Origin: Jaapia argillacea MUCL 33604 | Taxonomy: Eukaryota; Basidiomycota; Agaricomycetes; Jaapiales; Jaapiaceae | Length of the DNA: 64,000 nucleotides | Direction: 5' to 3' | Assembly (NCBI GenBank): GCA_000697665.1 | Contig: KL197726.1 | Coordinates: 134,784 to 198,783 of the forward strand | Shown here: positions 45,901 through 57,004 of the stretch, one piece after another | Position numbering within the stretch: position 1 is the stretch's first letter | How the letters are laid out: each line of letters starts with the position of its first letter | Program-made: the position numbers and the translations under genes | Notes under the pieces: model-generated | What the model saw: the letters and a program-made list of their open reading frames with translations, nothing else | Database searches by the model: none | What the model was told of the DNA's origin: nothing

Positions 45901-48430
45901 GCGTGAAGGTGTTGAAGGTGGCTTGACCGATGGCGTCGGTGTCGATGGCTGTGAAGTGGCAGATGAGGGGAATAACCAAAGCGATCAGTAAAAGGGGAAA
46001 AGAAGACAAAGGGAACGAAGTTAAATGGAAGGAAGGAAAGAAGAAACACGCGAAAGAAAAAAGACCCACCCCAAACACATCCATCTCATCAGGAGATTTC
46101 TCCTTCCCTTTCGACGTCGGCTTCTCCATCCCTTTCGACGTCGGTTTCTCCTTCCCCTTCAACGTCGACCTCTCCTCGCCTTTCGACGACGGTTTCGCCT
46201 TCTTCCTAGAAGAAGGTTTCGTCTCTCCCCCATCCTTCTCCCTCCCTTTCGAGCCCGGTTTCTCCTCAACATCTTCCCCTCGACTCGAAGGCCTCCCTTT
46301 GCTCGAGGGCTTGATCACTTTCTCCCCAATCCTCAGAGGCTCGGTCACCTCCTCCCCAGCACCCAAAGGCATGACCTCCTCCCCATTACTCAAAGCCTTC
46401 ATCCCTACCCCTACCCCCTCCCTCTCAACACTCGCCAACCCATCATCCAACTCCTCCTCACCCGCCGTCAACTTGACACCTCCATCTCTCAAATGGGGAG
46501 GAGGTCCTAACCCAAGCCCAGGTGTCCGTTCGCGAGTAGGCCCAGGAGTCCGTTCCCGAGTAGGTCCAGGAGTCCGCTCTCGAGTAATACCAGGAATCTG
46601 CTCCTGAGCAGGACCAGGAGTCCGTTCTCGAGCAGGAGCAGGGGTACGCTCCCGAGTGATAACAGGAGTCTGTTCCCTAGCAGGCCCAGGAGTCCGTTCC
46701 CAAGCAGGGCCAGGAGTCCGTTCCACAGCAAACCCAGGAGTCCGTTCCCCAACAAGCCCAGGAGTCCCTTCCCGAGCAGACCCAAACCCAGACATTCCTT
46801 CCGGCATAAGACCAATACCAGCACTAACCCCAAACCCCAAACCAACACCCCTCTCCCTCCCTGCACCCCTAGTAGGAGTCCTATCCACATCAAAAGGACT
46901 CGAGCTCCTCTCCTCACCACCACTCCTCCCACTCACCCCAGTACCATCCATCTGAGAAGAAAACGGCGTATCAGGTAAAGGCGTTAAAGGACTCAACGTC
47001 CCCTCACTCGATTTCCTCCAATGAGTTCGCAGAGTAGGCGAAGAACTCCCATGTGGCCTCGAATTAACCCCTTCCTCCTCTCCCCTCCTACTCCCATCTC
47101 TAACCAAGTTCAACGAAGGTGGTTTCGCCTTGTTCTTATTCTTCGAAGTGGGCTGTTGTTGTGACGACAAACCCGCCTGCACACCCAGCCCACCCTGCCT
47201 CCCATACTTCCTACTAACAAACGTCTTCACAACCGGCGTCTTCAAATCCACAAATCCATAATCAACTCTAGGAATCGGCGCTATTTTCGTTTCGAGTCGG
47301 TCGTGAGTCGGTATAAGGGGGGAAGAAAGGTCGTGTGGTGAGGGGAGGGAGGTAGGAGGGAGAGGGTGGGTTGGTATATGCATGTGGGGATTAGGATTGG
47401 TTGGTTTGGGCGTGTTGGAAGTATCGTTAGTTGGTATATGCATAACAGAGGGTGGATGAGTAGGTGCGGTACAGTCTAACACCAAACCAGAAGAAAAACC
47501 CAACGGCAAAGTCCCACGTATCATCCCATCCCCACCACCAACACTCCTCTCCACCACCCGTCTCGGCGTCCCCTCAAAATCAGGTAAACACTCCATAAGA
47601 GGTTCCGAAGCAACCCTCAAATGACCCTTTCCCTTCCCCCACGATTTAGAGGGAGAACGCCAAGGTGAAGGAGCCACTTTGTTTAGATCGAGGTGAGGGA
47701 TTGGGTTTGTGGTGGGAAGTGGGGTGGGGAGGATGGGTATGCGATCGGAATCGAAGTGGATGGGGACGCTTTGGGCGCGAGTGAATGAAAAGTCAAATGG
47801 AGCTGGGGGTTGGGGGAGGGGATGCGGGCTAGATGGTTGGTGCGATGTCGAAGTCGAACTTCCGGCGCGAGAACGGGAAGAGGATGGAGGTGACTTGCGG
47901 GATTTGGATTTAGGTTTGGAACGAGATTTGGAATGTGGGGGACGAGCGATAGGTGTACTGGTCTCACCACTCGCTTGTTCGACACCCTGTGCAGGATCAA
48001 CCTTAGGGGAAGGAGTCCTCCTGGCTCGTTTGGCCTCTCTCTCCACTCCTTTGCCCTTTCCCTGTGCCAGCGTCGTTTCGGCATGGTCTTCAGGTTCGGG
48101 ACCAGAGATGGGCGAAGACCTTCTCTTATGAGATTTCTTCATAGGAGAAAGCAGGATTTCGTCCTCGGAATCATCTCGATCCTCGTCTGCTACGGGGTGT
48201 TTGGTTCGTGGAGGGGTGACGACTTGATCAACAGGTCGTGTAACAGCGGTAGGATGTGGGACGATATCGCTCTTGAGGCTGTGCTTGTGATTTGACTTTG
48301 CAGCGCTCCTGGCATCTTTGAGAGGCGAGCGTGCGAGAGGGACTTGGAGGATAGACTCTGGTAGTGTGAGTTGTGATCGGGTGCGTTTGGAGTTTGTAGT
48401 AGAGGGAAAGACTGGTTTGGGGTTGGACAT
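42908..48430 (-). CDS. large BRCT-domain protein
   Basis: Six exons (48,430-46,070; 45,948-45,102; 45,043-43,473; 43,414-43,338; 43,282-43,150; 43,087-42,908) join in frame to 1,722 residues. Most of it is disordered and Ser/Pro/Lys-rich, with many S/T-P sites and basic patches (KKSHKRRSSP), as in nuclear scaffold proteins. An 8-residue repeat and a KPTSKGKE repeat lie in exon 1. A single BRCT domain occupies the C-terminus, spread over exons 3-5: LDGCVIFVDVRTDDGDDAG, ILARAGQTCTHIVFKNG, and the Trp helix VVGIAWVVECVEQRAKVDE. It is followed by the basic RRRSMLPKQI. BRCT domains bind phosphopeptides in DNA-damage and cell-cycle signalling. The single C-terminal BRCT and RRRSMLPK tail recall fungal microcephalin-like proteins, but the exact orthologue is not certain. 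Confidence 0.85.
46515..46770 (-). repeat. coding minisatellite, ~10 units of 24 bases
   Basis: Encodes about ten tandem copies of ERTPGPAR with variation (EQTPVITR, EQIPGITR, ERTPGPTR). Nearly every unit keeps a TP pair, a potential proline-directed phosphorylation site. It lies in exon 1 of the BRCT gene. Confidence 0.9.
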
Positions 48431-48999
48431 TGAAGGTGTTTGCAGGAGCTAAAGTGGAGTCGTTAGCATCATCCGAGGTGCAGTAACGGCGATAACGAAC
48501 CAGTGCAAGGTTGAGGTTCGGTTTAGGTAAATAAGCGCCTAAGCTTCCTTCGAATTTCTGCAATATGACCCAGCCAGCAGCGTCACTACCAGTATCTCCC
48601 CGTTTGCGCTGGCTGTACTACGCAGCCTGTAGCTTGTGGGTATCGTCGCCGTAGAATGTCGAGCAAAGAATGTTGGATGTTGACGAGAACGCGTCCAGTC
48701 ACATGCTCGTGTCCGACTCCGTAACAAGTCCGCTTTTTGCCGGACTGTGGTCCCGGGGTCCTGACACCGCTTGTGGAACCCCAACCCTGCCTCCCGCTAC
48801 CACTGCACGCCATCTGCATCTCATGTCTCACACCGACAGTACTTGAAGCACGTGGGCTATTTCGAGGGGAAGCATCATAATCCGTGTATCTTCACATATG
48901 TAACCAACACGGGCCATATGCTCAGTCAAATCGTCCCGACCAAACAAAAACATCGCAACCGGAGACACCGACCAAGAGCCACTCTTCCATATTCCACCC
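48431..48999. other. upstream of the BRCT gene
   Basis: No gene seen; the frames here look like chance. Confidence 0.5.
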
Positions 49000-50530
49000 C
49001 CATAGACTCTCTCAAGCCGGATAAAAACCCTCCCACTCTTCCCACTCACAAGACCAAAGGCACCTCCACCTTCCCAAAAATCCTCCTCAATCCCCCACAA
49101 GTTCGTCAGGTTTCTCACAAGCCGCAAGTGTCCACCAGACGAATGATCACTCTCTAAAACGATATTACCAACCGTTCGCATCCCTATGACTCGATACATC
49201 AATCAATCAGATGAAAGTGAGCTCATGAAGAGTACAAATGGACCGACGATTTTGGTACGATCAAGATTTCTTTGCGAAAGTACGACACACCCACCGGAAC
49301 AGGTCCAGCAAACGGCATCCCAACTCAGTCGTCAACATTATGCATCTCATAGTAGATCCGGATGGAAGCCGCAAGACCAGCTTACGAAAACCAGTAAATC
49401 GAGATCCAAGTCCGAACTAAAATGAAAATTCATCAAGTGTGGAACCGGGTGGGAAATGTGGAAACCGATCACCTTCATCATCGTCCCGAAGATACCCATC
49501 AGTCCAATTCATCAATCTCTCATAAATCCAGGCTAAAACCAAACAGGCGGTCGGCAAGGGAATACCCAAGCGTTTGCGTTGAGTCACTTGTTCCAAATAA
49601 TACCTACGTCCGTTCTCTACAAATCACTCGGTACGTGTACGTTCAAGCGCGGTTAACTCGGCTTTGGAATAAGCTGCATACAAGGAAGTGACGTGGAGGG
49701 GATAAGAGGGGGGGGGAGTCCGCCCGATACTTGGGGGTTCAGAGCTGGTGCGAGGATGGGAGGTTAGGGTAGGGAGAAGGAGTGAGGAGCGAGGAGGGCT
49801 CACAAGGAGAAGTTTTTGACGTGTTTGGTTTATGACAGTATTTTTCACGAAATATTCGAGCCCGAGAAATGGCAAACCTATTGACTCCCGATTTCTGACA
49901 TCACCAGGCTCACCTGGGTCTATCGTGATGATCTTCTGGAAATTTCTGCCTCACATCCTGAGCTATCCTGAGGTCCGGCGGGAAAGTCTATCACCCAGAC
50001 TTTGGCCAAGGGACACCCGACGGCCTCCATCCGCTGAAGTCCGTGGATTCGGATTCTCGCCAAAGGGCCAACACCCTTTTGTCAATCTGCACTAACAATG
50101 TCGACACCGCAATCGACAGCCAATGGCTAACCTAAACAGTTCCAGGGATACACTCCATGCAAAGTGTGGTGAGTTCAGAAATGACCATAACCACTGACTA
50201 ACCACCACGGGAATTGACGCCGCCTCGGTGCAAATGTTCAGTTACTATCCAAACCCTCAACCTCGTCGCAAAGCCGTATATTTTTTCGTGAAAAATACAT
50301 TTACATTGGTTCCTTCCTCGGTGAGTCGGTAGCCATTTCCCGGGTGATCTGAAGTACGTGAGCTCACTACTTGTTTCGTGAATGTTAGACTCACGAAATA
50401 TCCCCAGTCCCCGCCTTACGTCGCTAACTGAGGGAAACAAAAAGTAAGAAACACGAAGAAACCAGAAGTCCCAGCCACGGACCATATTCCCTGTACCCAA
50501 GGCCCAAAATGACCAACTACATAGAAGTTG
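49000..50530 (-). pseudogene. epoxide hydrolase relic 4
   Basis: A decayed copy on the minus strand. From the 5' side: remains of LGYTEY near 50,490, GGDWGYF and its GTGAGT donor near 50,400, the lid region SLYAAYSKAELTALERT near 49,660, and GMRTVGNIVLESDHSSGGH near 49,170. Several segments are out of frame or missing, for example most of the exon after GGDWGYF, and the His region reads GGHLRLVRN. The N-terminal domain is absent. More diverged than copy 3, hence probably older. Confidence 0.75.
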
Positions 50531-50879
50531 TCGTTGAATCCACCACGCTTGTGGTCATCGCGACCAAGAAAAGAGTGGTGGGTAGGACCGCCAGGAACTT
50601 CATCGCAGATATATCAGGGTGATCCGTCAATATTTGAGATGTTTGAGTGGCAATGAGTGTCCTCCTTATACTGGTGGATATATTGAGGTGACTAGGGTCG
50701 AACGACTCCAAGCCAGATGGCTGGGAAACGGTTTTCAGTGACAGCTTTAGCTGTCCCTTCCAGTATTAGGATTGAAGCGCCGAGCTGGACGGTTTGACAC
50801 TGGACCCTCATAAAGCTTGAGTAGTACAGCAGTACTGATGGCGCTGAGATTTGGTGCTTTCTCCAGTTCATTCCAGTTG
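50531..50879. other. spacer before the tandem repeat
   Basis: Nothing recognised. Confidence 0.5.
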
Positions 50880-51830
50880 GACGGAAGCACTCAATCTCAG
50901 CACATAATGTCAGATCCTGAGGTGGATTGGAGAGGCCCTGCGAGGTCCTTTGGGAGGTAGCATGCTCGTCAACACCTTGTCCAATCCGGGCTTTACTACG
51001 CTCGTCGTAATCACTAACCTCATGTCTGCAAAACCCCGAGTTGAGAATTCCTCGGGTTGCTTTTGGTTAGAAGGGGGTTCCCAACCAATCGATAGAATTC
51101 CGATACTGACCTGGACTGGAGAGGAGGCCCTGCAGGGTCCCGTGGGAGGTATCATAACCACAGGTTGAACCCACGTTGGCATGACTGAGCACCTTGAGGC
51201 AATGTCCCTTCAGTTTATTTCCGTTCGAGGGCGTTCAATCATAACCTATGGGGTCCAATACCGAGCTATGGAGGGTATTATAAGTGTGAGCAGCTTGCTT
51301 GGCAAGCTCACCGCGAGCCAGCGTCGAGGCCGAGAAACCTTGAGACGAGGTTGTCCAGTTCATTTCCGTTCAAGAAGTGTGACAATCGCAGCCTATGGGG
51401 TCCGATACCGAGCTTTGGAGGGTATGATAAGTGTGAGCAGCTTGTTTGGCAGGCTTACTGTGAGCCAGCATCGAGGCTGAGAAACCTTGAGACGAGGTTC
51501 CCCCAGTTCATTTCCGTTCAAGAAGGGTGCTCAATCGCAGCCTATGGGGTCCGATACCGAGTTGAATTGACGACTCGGAGGCCCAGCAAGATCCTGTAGA
51601 TGATATGATAATCGTGGGCGGCTTGTTTGGTGGCAGGCTTCACTGCGAGCCAGCGTCATGACCGAGAAACCTTCAGTTAATTTCCGTTCGAGGAGAGTGC
51701 CCAATCTCAGTGGCAGCCTACGGGTCCGATGCCGTGCTAGCCTGGGAGATCCTGTGGACGGTTTGTCTGGCGGGTTTTACCGCGAGCTAGCATCATGTAA
51801 GTATGAGAAAGCTAAGTAGAGGTTTCTTGA
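50880..51830. repeat. diverged tandem repeat, ~145-170-base unit, block 1
   Basis: The phrase TTTCCGTTC(A/G)AG recurs at 51,218, 51,363, 51,511 and 51,681, spaced 145, 148 and 170 bases. Each unit also holds GCCTA..GGGTCCGATACCGAG, a GATAAG/GTGAGCAGCTTG part and GAGAAACCTTGAGACGAGG. A further, weaker unit opens the block near 50,900. There is no shared open frame, so this looks like a small satellite and not coding DNA. Confidence 0.8.
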
Positions 51831-52400
51831 GCGCTCTCCTGTTTGAGCTGAGGTTTTTCTTCGCGGAAATTCGCGCACCTTATGAGGTCCGATACTGAGT
51901 TAGATTGAAGAGACCCAGGTTCTGTGTCGGATAGGATCGTCGTAAGCTGCTAAGTAGCTATGAACTTATCTGCCGCCCGTTGCCAGTCATTCAGTGTCGC
52001 CATGCCCTAACCTCGTGGAGGCGAAACCTTGCGACATCAATAGTTATCGTCGGTTTCTCCAGGAAATTGGTGCAACCTGCGTTGTTCACGACTTTGGATT
52101 GAAGATCCGCCTCACTGGCAAGATCCTATGGAGGTCATGACCAATGACCATGAAACAGACTTTATCGCAAACTGAACTCGTCGACTCCAAAAGCCATGGA
52201 TCACAGACTAGCCTTTCCCCTCAAGTCAGTGGACGAGACGGATGAGATAGATCCGATAGGGATTGACCACGCGTCTTTCTACAACAGGGTGGTAACAGGA
52301 AGTAAGGTGGTGATTGCCGGACATCCTCGGATGAGTAGACTCTGAGGGTCCATTTTCTTCAGTGGCACGAGCGCTCACCTATGCACCCTTGAACCTTGGA
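51831..52400. repeat. tail of repeat block 1, duplicated at 54,616-54,960
   Basis: After the tandem units both blocks share landmarks in the same order: AGCGCTCT, GAGTTAGATTGAAG, GGATCACAGACT, GTGGTGATTG(C/A)CGGACAT, AGACTCTGAGG and AGTGGCACG. The copies have diverged and differ in length. No gene. Confidence 0.7.
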
Positions 52401-52897
52401 ACCCTTCAGGTTCGCATGGAGTTTCGTCCATCTCGTTGACCCCAGGAGGCCACAAACCTTAACCATTCGGACCGCACTCGCAGCTCTTCCGATTCAAGTT
52501 CGTGTCACCATCGTGGTATGGACATCGTGTGTTCTTGGTCAAATCAGGATTCATGAAATAGGTCTGCTGCCAGTGAGCACCTGTAAACATCGAGGCTAAT
52601 TCTGATTCACCGCGGAGATTTCCTTAGGGTTTTCTATACTCGTATAAAAAGGTGCTTGAAACAGCCATGGAACTCAGAATCGCTCTTCTCGACCTACAAC
52701 ATCCACTGTTACGCCCAATACCAACCAGGGTACGTGGCTCAGTCGCCTTCACAAGCCCGTGCTGATGCGACGTTCCGTTTTGATGCAGGAATACTGCCTT
52801 GCCTCTGTAGCTCCACATACACCTGCCACCAATTATACTGTGAGTTGATTATGACCAGCTTTACTTTAAACTTACCGATCTTTCCGTCTAGTAGAAA
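52401..52897. other. GTPase promoter and leader
   Basis: A TATAAAAA-like box lies at about 52,644-52,650. A likely leader intron, GTGAGTTGATTATG..GTCTAG, runs at about 52,841-52,893, ending four bases before the ATG. Confidence 0.5.
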
Positions 52898-53728
52898 ATG
52901 CAGAGCCTCGTTGGCAGTCCTTTTCTCGCATCGCCCACAGTCATCGTCTTTGGCGAGACGGGATCTGGCAAAAGCTCTCTCGTCAACATGTTGGCAGATG
53001 AGACAGTGGCCAAAATCTCGAGCGACGCCAGAGGCTGTACATTCGAAAGCACCGCCTACCACATCCGAGTTTCCAACGCCGATATGAGAATCTACGATAC
53101 CGCTGGCCTTGGAGAGGCTGATCAGGGCACAGTTTCGGCGACGCTCGCAATTGCCAACCTTTATAAGCTCATCCGCTCACTGGATTCCGGTATAAACCTC
53201 CTTGTTTACGTTATCCGAGGAAACCGACTCAAAGAAATGACGACGAAGAACTACCAAATGTTCTACGACATTTTTTGCAAGAAGAAGGTCCCCATCGTTC
53301 TGGTTGTCACAGGACTCGAAGGGGAGGATGATATGGATCAATGGTGGGGAAGAAATGAGAAGGAGTTTGCGAAGTATGGAATGAAATTTGCAGGACAAGC
53401 TTGTGTCACAAAAACGAAGGGCAAGTCGAGAGACGGGGTGCATCTTTATCAGCAGGAGTACGACCAGTCCAAGAGCACGGTCGAAGAGATGATAGCTCGG
53501 ACATGCAGTCCCATTCCGTGGACGATGGAGAGGAATGCATGGTTCGTCCACGTGGTGCAGTCCATCTACAACAAATTCTCGAAGTGGCTTCCCTTCGAAC
53601 CGGTGGCTCTCTCGAAGTCCCTCTTTTCTGCGTTGCGCCAAATTGCCGGAATGGGGGCGGAGGAGGCGAAGGCAGTTGCGAATCAAGTCGAGAAGCAAAT
53701 CGTTACCGCGGAGAGGAATGGTAGATAG
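52898..53728 (+). CDS. AIG1/IMAP-like P-loop GTPase
   Basis: A single coding exon of 276 residues. The P-loop GETGSGKSSL lies at residues 20-29, a switch region CTFES, and DTAGLGEAD as the G3 motif near residue 69. A hydrophobic strand is followed by VVTGLEGEDD at the G4 position instead of a plain NKxD. The C-terminal third is helical (KSLFSALRQIAGMGAEEAK, VANQVEKQIVTAE). Such small AIG1-like GTPases form expanded families in mushroom genomes; their role is unknown. It sits between two copies of a tandem-repeat block, and a 3' relic lies near 63,005. Confidence 0.85.
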   Translation: MQSLVGSPFLASPTVIVFGETGSGKSSLVNMLADETVAKISSDARGCTFESTAYHIRVSNADMRIYDTAGLGEADQGTVSATLAIANLYKLIRSLDSGINLLVYVIRGNRLKEMTTKNYQMFYDIFCKKKVPIVLVVTGLEGEDDMDQWWGRNEKEFAKYGMKFAGQACVTKTKGKSRDGVHLYQQEYDQSKSTVEEMIARTCSPIPWTMERNAWFVHVVQSIYNKFSKWLPFEPVALSKSLFSALRQIAGMGAEEAKAVANQVEKQIVTAERNGR

Positions 53729-54139
53729 GGACCAGTGGTGGGTGGAATCTGACATCCTCTTCCAACTACAGACTACTCACGTGGCCCAACTTTATCGCAG
53801 CTATGATTTCCTTTCCGATAGTTGTCATGAATCCTCCCGCTCTGTAGTATAGAGAGGCAATAGTATGCATCCCCCATTCTTCAGGTTCGTTTCGTAAACA
53901 TCAGACTCATGAGATTGATTTCTCGCCAATGTAGGAATAACATAGCACTGGTGATGTGTTGAAGTATTTTCTGATGCCGTTAAGAATGTACACAATGAGC
54001 TGAGATGATCCCCAAGTTGGAGTGGAAGTCGGTTTGCCTACATGCACAAGCCTAAGGTCTTCGGACAAACAGGTGATGAGATCGAATTGTCAAGCCTTTC
54101 AGAGATCGTGCGGTCGCCAGGCCATCGATATCACCGGCC
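53729..54139. other. 3' flank of the GTPase gene
   Basis: About 53,735-53,850 matches 63,050-63,165 closely (TCTGACATCCTCTTC, CCCAACTTTATCGCAGC). No gene seen. Confidence 0.6.
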
Positions 54140-54345
54140 TATTAGTATGTACCCAAGACCAGGCAGGCCTAGCGTTAACTTGTTGCCCAACCAAATAGAA
54201 TTCGTTGTGTAAGTATCATAACCTGATTGGGGATTCGAGGAGTGAACGAGCCTCTGCATATGCGACCGAGCAATGCGAAAGTCTTTCTTTTTTTGTGCCG
54301 CTCAAGCTCGTTCAAAATCCGTATCCTGGTAAACCAAGCTGGATT
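54140..54345 (-). pseudogene. epoxide hydrolase relic 5
   Basis: A ~200-base fragment matching the second and third exons of copy 1 (about 24,080-24,250): TAACTTGTTGCCCAA, CCTCTGCATATG, and a run complementary to the APKKxxFRIA codons are recognisable. Frames are lost. It leads straight into repeat block 2, just as relic 4 precedes block 1. Confidence 0.65.
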
Positions 54346-54969
54346 GACGAGGCCCTGCAAGATCCTGTGGAGAGTATTATAATTGCGGACGGCTCGTTTG
54401 GCAGACCTCCGATCCGCGAGCCAGCGTCTTCGTGGTTGGGAAACCTTCAGCCCATTTCCGTTCAAGGAGAGCACTTAATTAATCACAGCCTATGGATCCG
54501 ATGCCGTGCTAGATTGAAGAAAGCCTGCAAGATCCTGACGGTGTGTTTGGCAGACTTCACCGCAAGCCAGCATCGTGGATGAGAAACCTAGGCCTTGAGA
54601 TAGGTAAGGTTTCTTCAGCGCTCTTTCGTTTGACGTGATTTTTTTTTCATACCTTATGTATGATGTCCAATAGCGAGTTAGATTGAAGGGACGCAGACTC
54701 TCAGGCCGTGTTGGATAGCATCCAAGTTGTGGCAGGCTTAGCAGCTGTGAATCTACTGCCCCTTGCAAGTCAACCGTGACATCGGCTTCAAAAGCTACGG
54801 ATCACAGACTGGCCGTCACCTTCAAGTGGGATGGAACTGCTGAGCAGTGAGTGGTAGCGGGAAGTGAGGTGGTGATTGACGGACATATTCACGCGAATAG
54901 ACTCTGAGGTTTCATTTAGGCTTCAGTGGCACGGGCGTTCAACTATGTATCTTTGAACGTTTGATGAGC
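54346..54969. repeat. tandem-repeat block 2 and tail
   Basis: Contains about two units related to block 1 (GACGAGGCCCTGCAAGATCC, CATTTCCGTTCAAGG, CAGCCTATGGATCCGATGCC) and then the shared tail. It is on the same strand as block 1 and on the other side of the GTPase gene. Confidence 0.75.
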
Positions 54970-55079
54970 CGCGGAACGTTTGCCGGTTTGAACTTGTGAC
55001 TTGGTTGTGACGAACTGAGCGACGGATCAGCATTTTCGATTAGCTTCTCGATCAAATGCACAGCCACTTCCCGTCACCA

Positions 55080-55820
55080 ACTCAAATCTGTGCCTGACGA
55101 CGATCTGTCAGCCAACCCAGCAGCTTTCCTGTATCATGTCATTTCCGTTAAGGCCAACAAGATGTTGACTGAACAAGTCAATCACATTCAATCATATTGA
55201 GCATTCTTCGTATTCACTCAACGCCAGTTCACTCGCCTCATGACCGAGTCTTGTGCATCCTCAGTTAACGCAATGGCTCCACTGCCCAGTCGTTGATGAA
55301 TCACATATCTGCTGTGTAGCAACCTTTCCAAGTATCCCAATGGTTGTTTACGTTGACTGGAATTGCCGATCAAGTTCAGAGGTGGACTCGGGTAGATCAA
55401 CTGTGAGTTCATGACGATAAGCAACGACTGACTTGATAATTTCAGCGTGGGGGTGTGCTCGTGTGGTCGTCATCCAAGGCAACAGTAGCAAAACTGACCC
55501 GCGAGATTGCCAGCAAAATAACATTACAAACTTCTTCCACGGCCCCAGTAGCTTCGCCGGAGGTATTAGCTTTGTTGATCCCGCCCCACCTCATATTCCG
55601 AACACCAGATCAAGCGCTCTCCAGGATGTCTCTAGACTCCACAGCAGCGAATCTTCGACAAACATCACGACGGTGGCGAAGCCTGAATTTGATGGTGTCT
55701 TGTTGGGATATGTATTGCGTGGGGAGACTCAGGGGAGGAGACGACAGAGAAGAGAGAACTCGAGCCAAGATGATACTCACAAACGCCTTCGCTTGCGCAA
55801 TTGGAACCCATGGTTTCTGA
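55080..55820 (+). other. candidate unknown gene in duplicated unit 1
   Basis: A possible intron GTGAGTTCATG..ATTTCAG (about 55,402-55,445) precedes a frame with protein-like content (SSKATVAKLTREIASKITL, PEVLALLIPPHLIFRTPDQ). The upstream exon is already broken by frame changes in this copy, though it is open in unit 2. I do not recognise the product. A second overlapping frame (to 55,825) is also open in both units, so the true reading is uncertain; it may be a decaying gene. Confidence 0.3.
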
Positions 55821-55825
55821 ATTAG

Positions 55826-57004
55826 TTGACGTCTTCAGGAGCACATCATATGATGGTGCTGGTTGAACCTTGAGTCCGATGAGATAGTCGCAGCTTTCCT
55901 TGGTCTCGGTGCGTCGATAATGGTCAGCAGGGATGTTCGGGAGAAGCGAGCTGGGAAGGTTGAGCGCTCAACAACAAGGTACATTCCTTGAACAACGTTT
56001 GTGGGAAAGATGTCTGATGGTCGAGGTTATATGATTGCATGGGGCCGGCGGCATAAAACTCTGAACGCGTAACGGTGCCAAAAATAAGACAGGACTTTCA
56101 CGCCGAGCGGGCGAGAAGATTATCGGGAGAGTTGGGACCGCGAGAATGGAAGCAACGAGTGGGAAGCTCACTGGATGAGAAGGCACGTTGAAGGCTTTTT
56201 GCTCCGCAATTCGTAGTACGAGTCGTGGTGTGAGACGTAGGGGTGTCCAACTCTTGAGATGAGGACATCTGCTGGCAGTGTGGACGAATGAATTCTTGTG
56301 ATGTTTTCAGTGGTGGATGGCCGAGCAACCAATGGATATCTTCTTCAGTTGTGTTTCGCGGGAGATGCCAGTGGGGTAAGGTCACGGTTACATCGGAATT
56401 TGTGCTAATTAGGAGCACAGCCACAGCCAAATTATTCTCCGCCCTCGGTCCTTGACTAGCTTGACTGCTCACAGACAGCGCCTCTAGCGCCCACTAACCG
56501 ATAGGCGAAATGGTACCCGACCCTATCTTGGAACCTCAAAAGTGTCCTGCCAGTGTATTGCAATGCTACTAACCGCCAGCTTGCGGACCCAGCAGCTCTC
56601 GCATTCTGAATGAGTAAGTACTTGGGCTCGTCACTCGGCCGACGGCGGTCACTCATGTCTTCCCCATGTCTTCCGTTATGTCTAGACCGCTCTTTTCCTG
56701 ATCCTGAGACTTAAGCCTGCCAATCACTCCAGTCCAATGATCTCGACGACGAACGCTTCATTTGGAGTATATCACTCGTCGCACGCCTTGCTTCTTTGCA
56801 ACATTGAATCATCTCGTGCTGGGCTGCATGACCTCTTCAAATTGAAAAAATTAGCCATAGACGTGCCTTTCTCGTCACCAACATGTACATGGTTTTTCAC
56901 AGGACGGCGGCACCTCCTTGCACGACATTACTATAAAATGGGCCAACGTCCTCGGTTTTCCTCACTCAATCCACTCAGTTCATCCTCCTCCTCTCATCCA
57001 AACG
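55826..57004. other. upstream region of oxidase 1
   Basis: Conserved with 59,887-61,085. Open frames on the minus strand here look like chance. A TATA box is at 56,932. Confidence 0.5.
56932..56938 (+). promoter_or_regulatory. TATA box of oxidase 1
   Basis: TATAAAA, 73 bases before the ATG at 57,005; conserved in unit 2. Confidence 0.6.

Noticed and set aside
43463-48300. Long plus-strand frames opposite the BRCT gene
   Set aside because: They mirror the GC- and proline-coding bias of the minus-strand gene, whose six exons join in frame and end in a recognisable BRCT domain.
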